Assembly: GCF_018863395.1 (NCBI RefSeq)
Contig: NZ_JAHKRR010000001.1
Span: 744,001-808,000 of the forward strand
Reading direction: 5' to 3'
Origin: Sinomicrobium weinanense
Lineage (GTDB): Bacteria > Bacteroidota > Bacteroidia > Flavobacteriales > Flavobacteriaceae
Length of the DNA stretch: 64,000 bases
Position 1 is the stretch's first letter. Every line of letters starts with the position of its first letter. The notes below the pieces were generated by a model. That model made no database searches. It saw only the letters and a program-made list of their open reading frames with translations, and was not told the origin of the DNA. The position numbers and the translations under genes were made by a program. Shown one piece after another: positions 33,800 to 43,974 of the stretch.

Positions 33800-35500
33800 A
33801 TGAAACAATATGTAGTGGGGCTGGACTTCGGGACGGATTCGGTCAGGGCTGTACTCGTGGACACTTCCACAGGCCGGACCCTGGAGAGTGAAGTGCATTG
33901 GTACAGCAGGTGGAAAGAAGGGAAGTACTGCAACGCCCGGGAAAACCGTTTTCGCCAGCATCCCCTGGACCACATAGAAGGAATGGAAACCACTGTGAAA
34001 AAAGTGGTGCAAAGGTCCGGTGTACCGCCGGAGGCCGTAAAAGGGATCTGCATAGATACCACCGGATCGTCGCCTGTCCCCATAGATAGCAGTGGTACGG
34101 CACTGGCCCTGACACCGGGTTTTGAGGAAAACCCCAACGCCATGATGGTGTTGTGGAAAGACCATACTTCAATTGCCGAAGCAGCAGAGATCAATCACCT
34201 GGCCAAAAACTGGGGCGGGATAGACTATACCCGGTATATAGGAGGTGTATATTCTTCAGAATGGTTCTGGGCCAAGATATTGCACATCGCAAGGGAAGAC
34301 CGCACAGTAAAAGAGGCCGCCTGGTCGTGGATGGAGCATTGCGACCTGATGACCTATATCCTCACCGGGAAAAAGGATCCGAAAACCTTTAAATGCAGCA
34401 GGTGCGCCGCCGGTCACAAGGCCATGTGGCACGAAAGCTGGGGAGGTCTCCCGGAAGACGGTTTCCTCTCGCGCCTGGACCCCTATCTCGTAACGGTAAA
34501 GGAGAACTTATATACAGATACCTTCACTTCCGATATGGTAGCAGGTACCCTGAGCAGGGACTGGAGTGAAAAACTGGGGCTTACGGAGCATACCATAGTG
34601 GCTGTGGGTACTTTTGATGCACATGCAGGTGCCGTAGGTGCCGGGGCAGAGGCCTTTGCCCTTGTCAGGGTGATGGGAACTTCTACCTGTGACATCATGG
34701 TAGCCCCGAAAGAAATTATAGGGAATAATGCCGTAAAAGGTATCTGCGGGCAGGTAGACGGTTCGGTCGTCCCCGGGTGGATAGGCCTTGAGGCAGGACA
34801 GTCTGCTTTCGGCGACCTGCTGGCCTGGTTCAGGGAGGTACTGGCCTGGCCTTTGGAGAACCTGCTGAATGATACGATATTGCTTTCGGAAGAAACCAGG
34901 CAGCAATTGCGGGAAGAACTAAAAAGCAGAATCATTCCCGAACTATCGGCACAGGCCGAAAAAATCCCTGCCGAAGAGAGTGTGCCCCTGGCCCTTGACT
35001 GGATCAATGGCAGGAGAACCCCCGATGCCGACCAGGCATTGAAATCAGCCATAACCGGATTGAACCTCGGCACGAGGGCACCGCATATTTTCCGGGCCTT
35101 GGTAGAGGCCATCTGTTTCGGCGCCAAAAAGATCGTGGAACGATTTGAGGAAGAAGGCGTGGAAATAAGATCGGTTGTCGGCATAGGCGGAGTGGCTAAA
35201 AAAGCCCCCTTTGTAATGCAGACCCTGGCCGACGTGCTGGACAGGCCCATACGAATAGCGGTTTCAGACCAGGCCCCCGCACTTGGGGCAGCGATCTATG
35301 CAGCCGTTGCCGCGGGAATCTATCCTACGGTAGAAGAAGCTGTAAAAGCGATGGGAAGCCCTATGGAAACTACCTATGAACCCCGGGAGGCCCCGGTAGG
35401 TTTTTACAGGGAAAAATATGCCCGCTATAAAGAACTGGCCGCATTCGTCGAAAAGGATATCCATAAAAAGAACCCTCTAAAAGCTACATCCGATGTCTGA
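33800..35500 (+). CDS. araB: Ribulokinase
   Basis: FGGY-family kinase, 566 residues, that phosphorylates L-ribulose. It has the N-terminal phosphate loop VGLDFGTDSVRAVLVDTSTG, GICIDTTGSSPVP, FDAHAGAVGAGAE and the ATP-site segment VVGIGGVAKKAPFVMQTLAD. Length matches araB (about 560) rather than xylulokinase or glycerol kinase (about 500). Its last eight bases overlap the start of araD, so the two are translationally coupled. Confidence 0.95.
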   Translation: MKQYVVGLDFGTDSVRAVLVDTSTGRTLESEVHWYSRWKEGKYCNARENRFRQHPLDHIEGMETTVKKVVQRSGVPPEAVKGICIDTTGSSPVPIDSSGTALALTPGFEENPNAMMVLWKDHTSIAEAAEINHLAKNWGGIDYTRYIGGVYSSEWFWAKILHIAREDRTVKEAAWSWMEHCDLMTYILTGKKDPKTFKCSRCAAGHKAMWHESWGGLPEDGFLSRLDPYLVTVKENLYTDTFTSDMVAGTLSRDWSEKLGLTEHTIVAVGTFDAHAGAVGAGAEAFALVRVMGTSTCDIMVAPKEIIGNNAVKGICGQVDGSVVPGWIGLEAGQSAFGDLLAWFREVLAWPLENLLNDTILLSEETRQQLREELKSRIIPELSAQAEKIPAEESVPLALDWINGRRTPDADQALKSAITGLNLGTRAPHIFRALVEAICFGAKKIVERFEEEGVEIRSVVGIGGVAKKAPFVMQTLADVLDRPIRIAVSDQAPALGAAIYAAVAAGIYPTVEEAVKAMGSPMETTYEPREAPVGFYREKYARYKELAAFVEKDIHKKNPLKATSDV

Positions 35501-36191
35501 GTACAAAACGATCAAAGAAGCGTGTTATCGTGCTAATATGAAATTGCCAGAACTGGGCCTGGTGGTATACACCTTCGGGAACGTAAGTTGTGTAGACCGT
35601 GAAAACGGCGCCTTTGCCATCAAACCCAGCGGGGTGCCCTACGAAGACCTGTCACCGGAAGATATGGTCATAGTGGATTTTGAAAACAATATACTGGAAG
35701 GGACAATGCGCCCCTCTTCCGATACCAGGACCCATGCCTATCTCTACAAGACCTGGAAAGACATCGGGAGCATAGTTCACACCCATGCCACCTATTCCGT
35801 GGCCTGGGCACAGGCACAAATGGATATCCCCATTTTCGGTACCACACATGCCGACCACCTGACCTGCGATATCCCTTGCGCCCCGCCCATGAAAGACGAA
35901 TACATCCGGGGAAATTACGAACATATGACCGGAAAGCAGATTGTAGATTGCTTCGGGGAAAAAGGGCTGTCCCATACAGAAGTGGAAATGGTTCTTCTCG
36001 GCAATCACGGCCCCTTCGCCTGGGGAAAAAATGCGGACAAGGCCGTCTATAACAGTAAAGTTCTGGAAGAACTGGCCCGGATGGCCTACCTCACATTACA
36101 GATCAACCCTTCCGCACCGAGGCTCAAGGAAACCCTAATACAAAAACATTACAACCGTAAGCATGGTAAGGATGCCTATTACGGACAATAG
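35493..36191 (+). CDS. araD: L-ribulose-5-phosphate 4-epimerase
   Basis: Class II aldolase-fold epimerase, 232 residues, making D-xylulose 5-phosphate. The Zn-binding histidines are in IVHTHATYSVAWAQA and LLGNHGPFAWG, with FGTTHADHLTCDIPC and GEKGLSHTEVEMVLL as further family segments. The ATG overlaps the araB end by eight bases. It is followed after 61 bases by araA; the gap carries AACCTGCAACCTATAACC-type short repeats and no terminator. Confidence 0.95.
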   Translation: MSEYKTIKEACYRANMKLPELGLVVYTFGNVSCVDRENGAFAIKPSGVPYEDLSPEDMVIVDFENNILEGTMRPSSDTRTHAYLYKTWKDIGSIVHTHATYSVAWAQAQMDIPIFGTTHADHLTCDIPCAPPMKDEYIRGNYEHMTGKQIVDCFGEKGLSHTEVEMVLLGNHGPFAWGKNADKAVYNSKVLEELARMAYLTLQINPSAPRLKETLIQKHYNRKHGKDAYYGQ

Positions 36192-36252
36192 GGTTGCCAG
36201 TTGTTGTGAACCTTCAACCTGCAACCTATAACCTGCAATTAAAAAAATAAAC

Positions 36253-37749
36253 ATGATAAAATTGAGCGATCACGAAGTGTGGTTCATCACAGGGAGCCAG
36301 CACTTATACGGAGAAGAAACATTAAAAAACGTAGCAAAACATTCCGAAGAAATAGCCAAATACTTGAACGACAGCCGGGAAATCCCGGTAGATGTGGTGC
36401 ACAAACCGATAGTGACCACCCCAGAACAGATAGCAACAGTCTGCCGCGAAGCCAATGTGACGGACAGATGTGTGGGGATCGTGGTGTGGATGCACACCTT
36501 TTCCCCGGCCAAGATGTGGATCAAAGGCTTGCAGTTGCTGAATAAACCGATGTGCCATCTGCATACGCAATACAATTCTGAAATACCGTGGAAAGAGATA
36601 GACATGGATTTTATGAACGAAAACCAGTCCGCCCACGGAGGAAGGGAATTTGGTTTTATGGCTGGCAGGCTGCGAAAGAACAGGAAAGTGGTCACAGGCC
36701 ACTGGAAAGATGAGAACGTACATCAAAAACTGGGGATATGGAGCCGTGTGGCCGTAGGATGGCATATCCTTCAGACAGCTAAAATAGCCAGGATAGGGGA
36801 CAACATGCGGCAGGTAGCCGTTACCGAAGGTGATAAGGTAGAAGCCCAGATGCGTTTCGGATTCTCCGTCAACGGGTACGGTATCGGGGATATCGTGGAA
36901 TACCTCAATGCGGTTACCGACAAAGAAACGGATGCCCTCGTAGCGATCTATAAAGAACAGTACAGGACGGACAGTCCTTCGTTTAACGAAAACGCTGTAA
37001 AAGATGCTGCACGGATAGAGCTCGGGCTCCGGGCTTTCCTGGAAGAAGGCGGTTTCGGAGGTTTTACCAATACCTTCGAGGACCTTCACGGTTTTAAACA
37101 GCTCCCAGGTATTCCTACGCAACGGCTTATGGCCGATGGCTATGGTTATGGCGGAGAAGGCGACTGGAAAACTGCGGCCCTTTTGCACGCCGTGAAAGTA
37201 ATGACACAGGGACTGGAAGGCGGAACTTCCTTTATGGAAGATTACACCTACGATTTCAGGAAAGACGGTTCCAGGGTATTGGGATCGCATATGCTCGAAA
37301 TATGCCCGTCCATCGCCTCGGAAAAACCAAAACTGGAAGTTCACCCGCTATCCATAGGAGGGAAAGAAGACCCCGCACGGCTGGTGTTTAACGTTGGTGC
37401 AGGACCAGCCATAAATGTAGCCCTGATGGATATGGGAAACAGGTTCCGGCTGGTGGTCAATGAAGTACGTACCGTAGAACCCGACCACGACCTGCCGAAA
37501 CTCCCTGTGGCCAGGGCACTGTGGAAACCCGAACCAGACCTGGAAACCGCCGCTTCCGCATGGATCCTGGCCGGAGGGTCACACCATACCGTGTACAGTA
37601 AAGCTGCTACAACCGAATTTATGGAAGATCTTGCCGAAATGGCCGGAGTGGAACTGCTGACTATCGACAACAATACCGTAGTCCGGGATTTTAAGGAAAA
37701 GCTACGGTGGAATGAAGTATATTATCACCTTTTTCAAAATAATATGTAA
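36253..37749 (+). CDS. araA: L-arabinose isomerase
   Basis: Mn-dependent isomerase, 498 residues, converting L-arabinose to L-ribulose as the first cytoplasmic step. Typical segments are [15 protein letters not shown] at the N-terminus, [56 protein letters not shown] and [10 protein letters not shown] near the end. Length equals the family norm of about 500. The order araB-araD-araA is the common Bacteroidota arrangement. No irregularity is seen. Confidence 0.96.
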   Translation: MIKLSDHEVWFITGSQHLYGEETLKNVAKHSEEIAKYLNDSREIPVDVVHKPIVTTPEQIATVCREANVTDRCVGIVVWMHTFSPAKMWIKGLQLLNKPMCHLHTQYNSEIPWKEIDMDFMNENQSAHGGREFGFMAGRLRKNRKVVTGHWKDENVHQKLGIWSRVAVGWHILQTAKIARIGDNMRQVAVTEGDKVEAQMRFGFSVNGYGIGDIVEYLNAVTDKETDALVAIYKEQYRTDSPSFNENAVKDAARIELGLRAFLEEGGFGGFTNTFEDLHGFKQLPGIPTQRLMADGYGYGGEGDWKTAALLHAVKVMTQGLEGGTSFMEDYTYDFRKDGSRVLGSHMLEICPSIASEKPKLEVHPLSIGGKEDPARLVFNVGAGPAINVALMDMGNRFRLVVNEVRTVEPDHDLPKLPVARALWKPEPDLETAASAWILAGGSHHTVYSKAATTEFMEDLAEMAGVELLTIDNNTVVRDFKEKLRWNEVYYHLFQNNM

Positions 37750-37754
37750 CATGT

Positions 37755-37842
37755 TTCGGCTTCAGTTCATCCTGAGCCTGCCAAAAGGTTCAGCACCCGG
37801 TGGGAATGAAGAACTCTTCTCCGGTTGCTGAGCGAAGCCGAA
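37755..37842. repeat. Dispersed intergenic hairpin between araA and galM
   Basis: TTCGGCTTC (37755-37763) and GAAGCCGAA (37834-37842) are exact complements enclosing CCTGAGCCTGCCAAAAGGTTC-like text of the window-wide repeat family. It fills nearly all of the gap between the two genes. Confidence 0.6.
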
Positions 37843-37868
37843 GCACATCCGTCAAAAACAACAGATCT

Positions 37869-39035
37869 ATGAAAACCAGTTATTTATCTGTGATATTGCT
37901 TGCCTTACTGGCCTGTAATACCACTCCGAAAAAACAGGCCGGACAAAAGGACCGGGAAAAGCAGGAAGAAAAAATGATAGCTACTGTTACCCGTGAAAAG
38001 TTCGGAACATTGCCTGACGGAAAGGATGTATCCCGCTATACCCTGACCAATGCCAACGGAATAAAGATGAAAGTGATGACCTACGGAGGAATCATCACAT
38101 CATTCGAAACACCGGACCGGGAAGGAAAGCAGGGAGATATCGTACTCGGATTTGATTCCCTGGAAGGTTACTTACAGGAAGTTCCCTATTTCGGTGCTAT
38201 TATCGGACGATATGGCAACCGGATAGCCGATGGTAAATTCACCCTCGATAATACCGAATATACGCTGGCACAGAACGATGGCAGCAATCACCTTCACGGC
38301 GGAAAAAAGGGATTTGACAAAGTCCTCTGGAAAGCCTCTGAGGAAAAAGCAGAAAACGGTGTTGCCCTTAAACTGCAATACAAAAGCAGGGATACGGAAG
38401 AAGGCTATCCCGGAAACCTGGATGTCACCGTAACCTACACCCTGACCAATGACGACGAACTCCGGGTCAATTATAAGGCAACAACCGACAAAAAGACCGT
38501 GCTAAACCTTACCCAGCACTCCTATTTTAACCTGGCCCCGGAAAGCAAGACCATCCTCGATCAGGAATTACAGTTAAATGCCGATGCTTTTCTTCCGGTA
38601 AACAAAACCCTCATCCCAACCGGAGAGTTAAAAAAAGTAAAAGGCACCCCGTTCGATTTCACGGCGGCCAGGCCCATAGGAAAGGATATCGAAAAGGAAA
38701 ACGAGCAACTGAATTTTGGCAAAGGCTATGACCATTGCTGGGTGTTGAACGGCGAAAACGGCGAGATGAAACAGGCAGCCTCCCTTTATGACCCCCAAAG
38801 TGGCCGCTTGATGGAAGTGTATACCACCGAACCGGGGATCCAGTTCTATTCCGGTAACTTTCTGGATGGATCCCTGGTAGGGAAAAAAGGAAAAAAATAT
38901 GATTTCCGGTCCGGTCTGTGCCTGGAAACACAGCACTATCCCGATGCTCCCAACCAGCCGGAATTTCCGTCCACCATATTGAATCCCGGAGAAGAATACA
39001 ATACCACGACGGTATTTAAATTTTCCGTGAAATAA
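37869..39035 (+). CDS. galM: Aldose 1-epimerase (mutarotase), lipoprotein
   Basis: 388 residues from the ATG at 37869, which gives a lipoprotein signal ending LLALLAC (Cys16); the upstream start (37800) only reads through the intergenic repeat. Family motifs: FGAIIGRYGNRIADG, SNHLHGGKKGFD, catalytic His217 in NLTQHSYFNLAP and Glu353 in LCLETQHYPDAPN. It speeds alpha/beta interconversion of free sugars in the periplasm, here probably arabinose before uptake by the symporter encoded 22 bases downstream (inference). Confidence 0.93.
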   Translation: MKTSYLSVILLALLACNTTPKKQAGQKDREKQEEKMIATVTREKFGTLPDGKDVSRYTLTNANGIKMKVMTYGGIITSFETPDREGKQGDIVLGFDSLEGYLQEVPYFGAIIGRYGNRIADGKFTLDNTEYTLAQNDGSNHLHGGKKGFDKVLWKASEEKAENGVALKLQYKSRDTEEGYPGNLDVTVTYTLTNDDELRVNYKATTDKKTVLNLTQHSYFNLAPESKTILDQELQLNADAFLPVNKTLIPTGELKKVKGTPFDFTAARPIGKDIEKENEQLNFGKGYDHCWVLNGENGEMKQAASLYDPQSGRLMEVYTTEPGIQFYSGNFLDGSLVGKKGKKYDFRSGLCLETQHYPDAPNQPEFPSTILNPGEEYNTTTVFKFSVK

Positions 39036-39057
39036 TCGCATAAACCAACCATAGCAT

Positions 39058-40674
39058 ATGAAAAGTTTAGATACTTTAGACTGGATATGTATATCCGCAT
39101 ATTTTCTCGTCCTGTTCGGCCTGGCCGTGTGGGTGATCCTTAAAAAGACCAAAAATACCGAAGACTATTTCCTTGCAGGGAGGAATATCGGATGGTTTGT
39201 AGTGGGGGCTTCCATTTTTGCTTCCAATATCGGTTCTGAACATGTAGTGGGCCTGGCCGGAGCAGGAGCAGGGGACAAGATGCCTATGCTCATTTATGAG
39301 ATCCAGGCCTGGGTGGTGCTTATTCTTGGCTGGGTATTTCTGCCGTTCTATGCCCGTAGTGGTGTGTTTACCATGCCGGAATTCCTGGAACGGCGGTTCA
39401 ATGCAAAATTGAGGTGGTTTTTGTCCATAGTATCGCTGGTAGCCTATATACTCACCAAGGTTTCCGTGACGATCTATGCCGGAGGTGTGGTCGTATCGGC
39501 ATTGCTAGGTATCAATTTCTGGGTGGGCGCCATTGCCACCGTAATATTGACCGGGGTCTATACAGTTTTCGGAGGAATGCGCGCCGTGGTCTATACCGAG
39601 ACCCTTCAGGCCATCATCCTCCTGGTCGGTGCAGCTGCCCTTACTTTTATAGGACTGGATCATGTAGGAGGATGGAGCGAAATGAAAGCCACCCTCGGGC
39701 CGGAATACTTTAATATGTGGCGCCCGGTGACCGATCCGGATTTCCCGTGGCCCAGCCTGTTGATCACCAGTACCATTACCGGTATCTGGTATTGGTGTAC
39801 CGACCAGTATATCGTACAGCGGACCCTTACGGCCAAAAACCTCAAGGAGGGAAGAAGAGGGGCTATCTGGGGAGCGTTCCTCAAGTTGTTGCCCGTATTT
39901 ATATTCCTGATCCCCGGGGTTATTGCCCTGACCTTAAAACAAAAAGGGATGCTGCATTGGGAAACCCCGGACGAAGCCTTCCCGGTATTGATGAGCAACC
40001 TTTTACCTTCCGGGTTAAGAGGCTTGGTAGCGGCCGGCCTTCTCGCCGCCCTGATGAGTTCCCTCGCATCGGTGTTCAATTCCTGTTCCACCCTGTTCAC
40101 GGTAGATATCTACAAAAAGCTAAGGCCCGGCACCCCGGAGATAAAACTCGTGAGAATAGGGCGTATCGCCACCCTGGTGGTAGTGTTCCTCGGAATTATC
40201 TGGATCCCCATTATGGCCAATATATCCGGAGTGTTATATGAGTACTTGCAATCCGTACAATCCTACATAGCCCCGCCCATCACCGCAGTGTTCCTGCTGG
40301 GAATATTTTCGAAGCGTATCAATGCCACCGGAGCCTATGCCACACTGGTCATTGGCTTTATCACCGGGATGGGCAGGATCGCAATCGAACTGATGAGCGG
40401 TTATTTTACGGAGGGAAGCATATTCCATACCCTGGCCACGATGAACTTCCTGACCTTCGGTGCCTGGTTCTTCCTTTTCTGTATTGTGTTACTGATAGTC
40501 GTGAGCCTGCTCACCCCGGCACAGGACGAAAAACAACTCGCCGGGCTAACATTCAGCACACTTTCTCCCGATGACAGAAAAGCAGAAAAAAGTTATAACT
40601 GGGTAGATGTTACCGCTTCTGTCCTTATTGTAGCTATTGTGATCTGGATCATGATCTCCTTTAACGGAACCTAA
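39058..40674 (+). CDS. Sodium/solute symporter (SSS family), probable arabinose importer
   Basis: 538 residues with about 14 hydrophobic helices. The SSS signature runs YFLAGRNIGWFVVGASIFAS then NIGSEHVVGLAGAG near residues 40-70, with TEDYF before it and WYWCTDQYIVQR in the middle, as in sugar carriers of the SGLT/GalP type. It is the last gene of the operon and is followed after 29 bases by a strong terminator. Arabinose as the substrate is inferred from the operon. Confidence 0.92.
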   Translation: MKSLDTLDWICISAYFLVLFGLAVWVILKKTKNTEDYFLAGRNIGWFVVGASIFASNIGSEHVVGLAGAGAGDKMPMLIYEIQAWVVLILGWVFLPFYARSGVFTMPEFLERRFNAKLRWFLSIVSLVAYILTKVSVTIYAGGVVVSALLGINFWVGAIATVILTGVYTVFGGMRAVVYTETLQAIILLVGAAALTFIGLDHVGGWSEMKATLGPEYFNMWRPVTDPDFPWPSLLITSTITGIWYWCTDQYIVQRTLTAKNLKEGRRGAIWGAFLKLLPVFIFLIPGVIALTLKQKGMLHWETPDEAFPVLMSNLLPSGLRGLVAAGLLAALMSSLASVFNSCSTLFTVDIYKKLRPGTPEIKLVRIGRIATLVVVFLGIIWIPIMANISGVLYEYLQSVQSYIAPPITAVFLLGIFSKRINATGAYATLVIGFITGMGRIAIELMSGYFTEGSIFHTLATMNFLTFGAWFFLFCIVLLIVVSLLTPAQDEKQLAGLTFSTLSPDDRKAEKSYNWVDVTASVLIVAIVIWIMISFNGT

Positions 40675-40703
40675 ATTCCTGTATAGTTTAAACACTGAAA
40701 GAG

Positions 40704-40740
40704 CCCTGTTAGCACATTATCCGCTAACAGGGATTTTTTT
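40704..40740 (+). terminator. Intrinsic terminator of the ara operon
   Basis: CCCTGTTAGC (40704-40713) pairs perfectly with GCTAACAGGG (40723-40732) around a nine-base loop and is followed by a run of seven T. It separates the araBDA-symporter unit from the susC unit. Confidence 0.9.
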
Positions 40741-40881
40741 AACATATACATTGGTGTATTGCTTTGTTTTTAAGGTTATCTGTGAGATTTTGCTCATTTG
40801 AAGCGCTATTTAAACGATAACTTGCTAATATAGTATTAAAATATGCTAATATCTTATTTAACAGTATGGGCGGTGAGTTTA

Positions 40882-40915
40882 TACTTTTATAACGTGTAAA
40901 TTATACACTTTATAA
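40882..40915 (+). promoter_or_regulatory. Promoter with AraR-like operator before the second susC
   Basis: TACTTTTA (40882-40889) followed five bases later by TGTAAATTATACACTTT, with half-sites GTGTA and TACAC around AATTA. The block matches that at 32160-32190 at nearly every position of the two motifs, with one base difference in spacing. The ATG follows 19 bases after the site. Regulation by AraR is inference. Confidence 0.55.
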
Positions 40916-40934
40916 TAATTAACTCTTTAATATT

Positions 40935-43900
40935 ATGAAACCAACGCCACCCATCTTTTCATTATGGAAAAAGAAAGCACATACCGGAGTAGTAAACAGG
41001 AGGTTGTTTTACGTACTGTGTTTTTGCTGGTCCGTGTCATCCTTTGCACAGCAGGTTATAAGGGGCACAGTGACGGACGAACAGGGAATACCCATCGGTG
41101 GAGCTTCGGTATTGCAGAAAAACACCACCAATGGCGGTGTAACCGATTTTGACGGAAACTTTGAGTTGACTTTAAGCGGTGATGATCCCGTTATGGTAGT
41201 ATCTTACCTTGGATTTGCAACCACCGAGATCAGTATCGGGGACCGGACCACCGTGAATGTTATTTTAAAGGAAGATCTGCTGGAGCTGGATGAGGTAGTT
41301 CTCATAGGTTTCGGGACGCAGAAAAAAGGAGATGTTACCAGTGCCGTAGCTTCGGTAAAATCGGAAGATTTCATCCAGGGAAATGTGAGGGATGCGGCAC
41401 AGCTTATCCAGGGAAAAGTTGCCGGGCTTACTATTTCAACTCCTTCCGGGGACCCGACTGAAGACTCACAGATCAAACTGCGTGGCTTGTCCTCACTTAC
41501 CGGAAGTACCGATCCACTTGTCCTTATCGACGGAGTGCCCGGAAACCTGGGAACGGTGCCTCCGGAAGATATAGAATCGATAGATGTACTAAAAGACGGT
41601 TCTGCTACGGCTATATACGGAACCCGGGGCACTAACGGGGTAATTATCATTACGACGAAAGGCGGTAATTATAACATGAAACCTACCATAGAATACAGTG
41701 GCTATCTTTCCATGTCTACCATAGCCCGAAAACTCGATTTTATGGATGCCTCCGATCTCAGGAAAAGATGGGAGGAGGGCTATGAGTTTAACGGGGCCAA
41801 TGTTGAAGATTTCGGAACGGCCACCGATTGGCTCGATGAAATTACACGGAATGCCCATAGCCATGTTCACAATCTGATCTTCCGGGGAGGGAATGAACGG
41901 ACCAGTCTTACCGCCTCCCTGAATTACAGGGATATCGAGGGGATCTTCCTGAAGTCCGAAAATAAGAAATATACCGGTAGGATAAATGTCAGCCACGCCA
42001 TGTTCAACAATAAGCTCAAAACCAACCTTGGTGTTATTGTTAGTGAGCAGACCTATAATGCGTTGGCAAACGAAACGGATAATGCGCTGGGAGAGGGCAC
42101 GAGCTTTAACCCTTATATATACCGGCAGGCCCTGATAAGGAACCCCACCGAACCTGTCAGGGATACGGAAGGGAACTGGTTTGAGCGGGACGTCTATTTT
42201 TACGATAATCCTGTGGCCTATATAAAAGAGACCATGGGGGAGAACAGGTATAGAAATATGCGTTTTGACCTTAGCATGAGCTATGATATCAACGAACATT
42301 TTATTGCAAAAGGACTGTATACCAAGAAGGGAAATTCGAATATCCGGGGGTTCTACCAAACGAAAAACCACGTCAGTACCGTCAAATACGGACAAGACGG
42401 ATTTGCTTCGAGGGGAACGGATGATCATACAGGCAATTACGGACAGCTCACCCTGGATTACAATCAGTCTTTCGGAAAACATAAAGTAACAGGATTGCTG
42501 GGATATAATTATGAAGACAATACTAATGAAGGCTTCTGGCTCAATAACCGGCGTTTTTCAACAGATGGCTTTATGTACAATAATATAGGAAACGGCAAGG
42601 GGCTGGAATTGGGGGAAGCCGAAATGAGGAGTTATAAAAATTCAGATAAGTTGATAGCATTCTTTACCAGGCTTACCTATAATTTTGACGATCGCTATTT
42701 ACTACTGGCCAGTTTAAGGCGGGAAGGATCTTCAAGGTTTGGTGCAAATACCAAATGGGGCTATTTCCCGGGAGTTTCTGCAGGATGGCGTATAAACAGG
42801 GAATCCTTTCTGAAAAATACCGGTTGGATATATGACCTGAAGCTGAGAGCGGGATTTGGAGTAACAGGGACAAATGCCGGAGACAGGTATGAATCGCTTA
42901 GCGGGCTTACCTATGGAGGATATTTTTTTAATAACGGTAACTGGACCCGCGAACTTGTACCCTCAAGGAACCCTAATCCCGATCTCAGGTGGGAGAAAAA
43001 GGAAGAACTTAATTTCGGATTGGATTACGGTTTCCTGGACGGCAGGATAAGCGGAACCATAGATTATTACAGCAGGAAGACCAAAGATGCCCTGTATGAT
43101 TACGACGTGCCTACACCTCCCTATTATTACCCGTCAATACTGGCTAATGTTGCACAGATAAAAAATTCGGGACTGGAGGTATTACTGAACGTAATTCCGG
43201 TGAAAACCGATACTTTTGAGTGGACGTCTAACATGACGTATTCCACAAACTCCAATAAAATCGTATCGCTCTCCAATGATGAATTCCAACTGACCAATGA
43301 TTTTTTTGATGAAGGTTATGCCAGTGAACCCATACAGGTGAGCACCCACCGGGTACAGGTCGGGCAGCCTATCGGCAACTTCTTCGGTTGGAAAAGCGTG
43401 GATATTACCGACGACGGTATCTGGCTGATCGAAACTCCGGACGGGGAGATAAAACCTGCTACCGAAACTACTACGGACGACAGGCAGGTGCTCGGAAACG
43501 GCCTGCCCAAATCGTATTTCAGCTGGAATAACTCGGTAAAATACAAAAACTGGGACTTTAATGTAAATATGAGGGGAGCGTTCGGATACCAGATACTCAA
43601 TTTTTCAAGAATGTATTACGAAAACCCTACCGTAGATTACAATACCCTGAACTCTGCCTATGACCTGGTCTATGGAAAAGCTGTTCTCAATGATGTTCAA
43701 CGCCTTGTGAGCTACTATGTGGAGGACGGGGATTTTCTGAAAATAGATAATGTAACCATTGGGTACACCTTACCCGGATCATTACTCAAATTTGTTCAGA
43801 ATTGCAGGATATACGCTTCCGGGATTAACCTGGTCACTATAACCGGCTACAAGGGCATCGATCCCGAAGTCGACCGGAATGGCCTTTCACCCGGTAATGA

Positions 43901-43961
43901 CGAACGGGACAAATACCCGTCTACAAGAACATTTACATTGGGAATAAACCTAACCTTTTAA
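40935..43961 (+). CDS. SusC/RagA-family TonB-dependent receptor of the arabinan locus
   Basis: Complete 1008-residue outer-membrane receptor. Signal peptide to about Ala39-Gln40, a carboxypeptidase-D-like domain (41-125, VIRGTVTDEQGIPIGGASVL), the plug with AIYGTRGTNGVIIITTKGG, and a long barrel ending TFTLGINLTF with terminal Phe. With the SusD encoded 13 bases downstream it should import arabino-oligosaccharides, judging by the neighbouring glycosidases and the shared operator. Length is normal. Confidence 0.96.
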   Translation: MKPTPPIFSLWKKKAHTGVVNRRLFYVLCFCWSVSSFAQQVIRGTVTDEQGIPIGGASVLQKNTTNGGVTDFDGNFELTLSGDDPVMVVSYLGFATTEISIGDRTTVNVILKEDLLELDEVVLIGFGTQKKGDVTSAVASVKSEDFIQGNVRDAAQLIQGKVAGLTISTPSGDPTEDSQIKLRGLSSLTGSTDPLVLIDGVPGNLGTVPPEDIESIDVLKDGSATAIYGTRGTNGVIIITTKGGNYNMKPTIEYSGYLSMSTIARKLDFMDASDLRKRWEEGYEFNGANVEDFGTATDWLDEITRNAHSHVHNLIFRGGNERTSLTASLNYRDIEGIFLKSENKKYTGRINVSHAMFNNKLKTNLGVIVSEQTYNALANETDNALGEGTSFNPYIYRQALIRNPTEPVRDTEGNWFERDVYFYDNPVAYIKETMGENRYRNMRFDLSMSYDINEHFIAKGLYTKKGNSNIRGFYQTKNHVSTVKYGQDGFASRGTDDHTGNYGQLTLDYNQSFGKHKVTGLLGYNYEDNTNEGFWLNNRRFSTDGFMYNNIGNGKGLELGEAEMRSYKNSDKLIAFFTRLTYNFDDRYLLLASLRREGSSRFGANTKWGYFPGVSAGWRINRESFLKNTGWIYDLKLRAGFGVTGTNAGDRYESLSGLTYGGYFFNNGNWTRELVPSRNPNPDLRWEKKEELNFGLDYGFLDGRISGTIDYYSRKTKDALYDYDVPTPPYYYPSILANVAQIKNSGLEVLLNVIPVKTDTFEWTSNMTYSTNSNKIVSLSNDEFQLTNDFFDEGYASEPIQVSTHRVQVGQPIGNFFGWKSVDITDDGIWLIETPDGEIKPATETTTDDRQVLGNGLPKSYFSWNNSVKYKNWDFNVNMRGAFGYQILNFSRMYYENPTVDYNTLNSAYDLVYGKAVLNDVQRLVSYYVEDGDFLKIDNVTIGYTLPGSLLKFVQNCRIYASGINLVTITGYKGIDPEVDRNGLSPGNDERDKYPSTRTFTLGINLTF

Positions 43962-43974
43962 TACCCGTAATATC

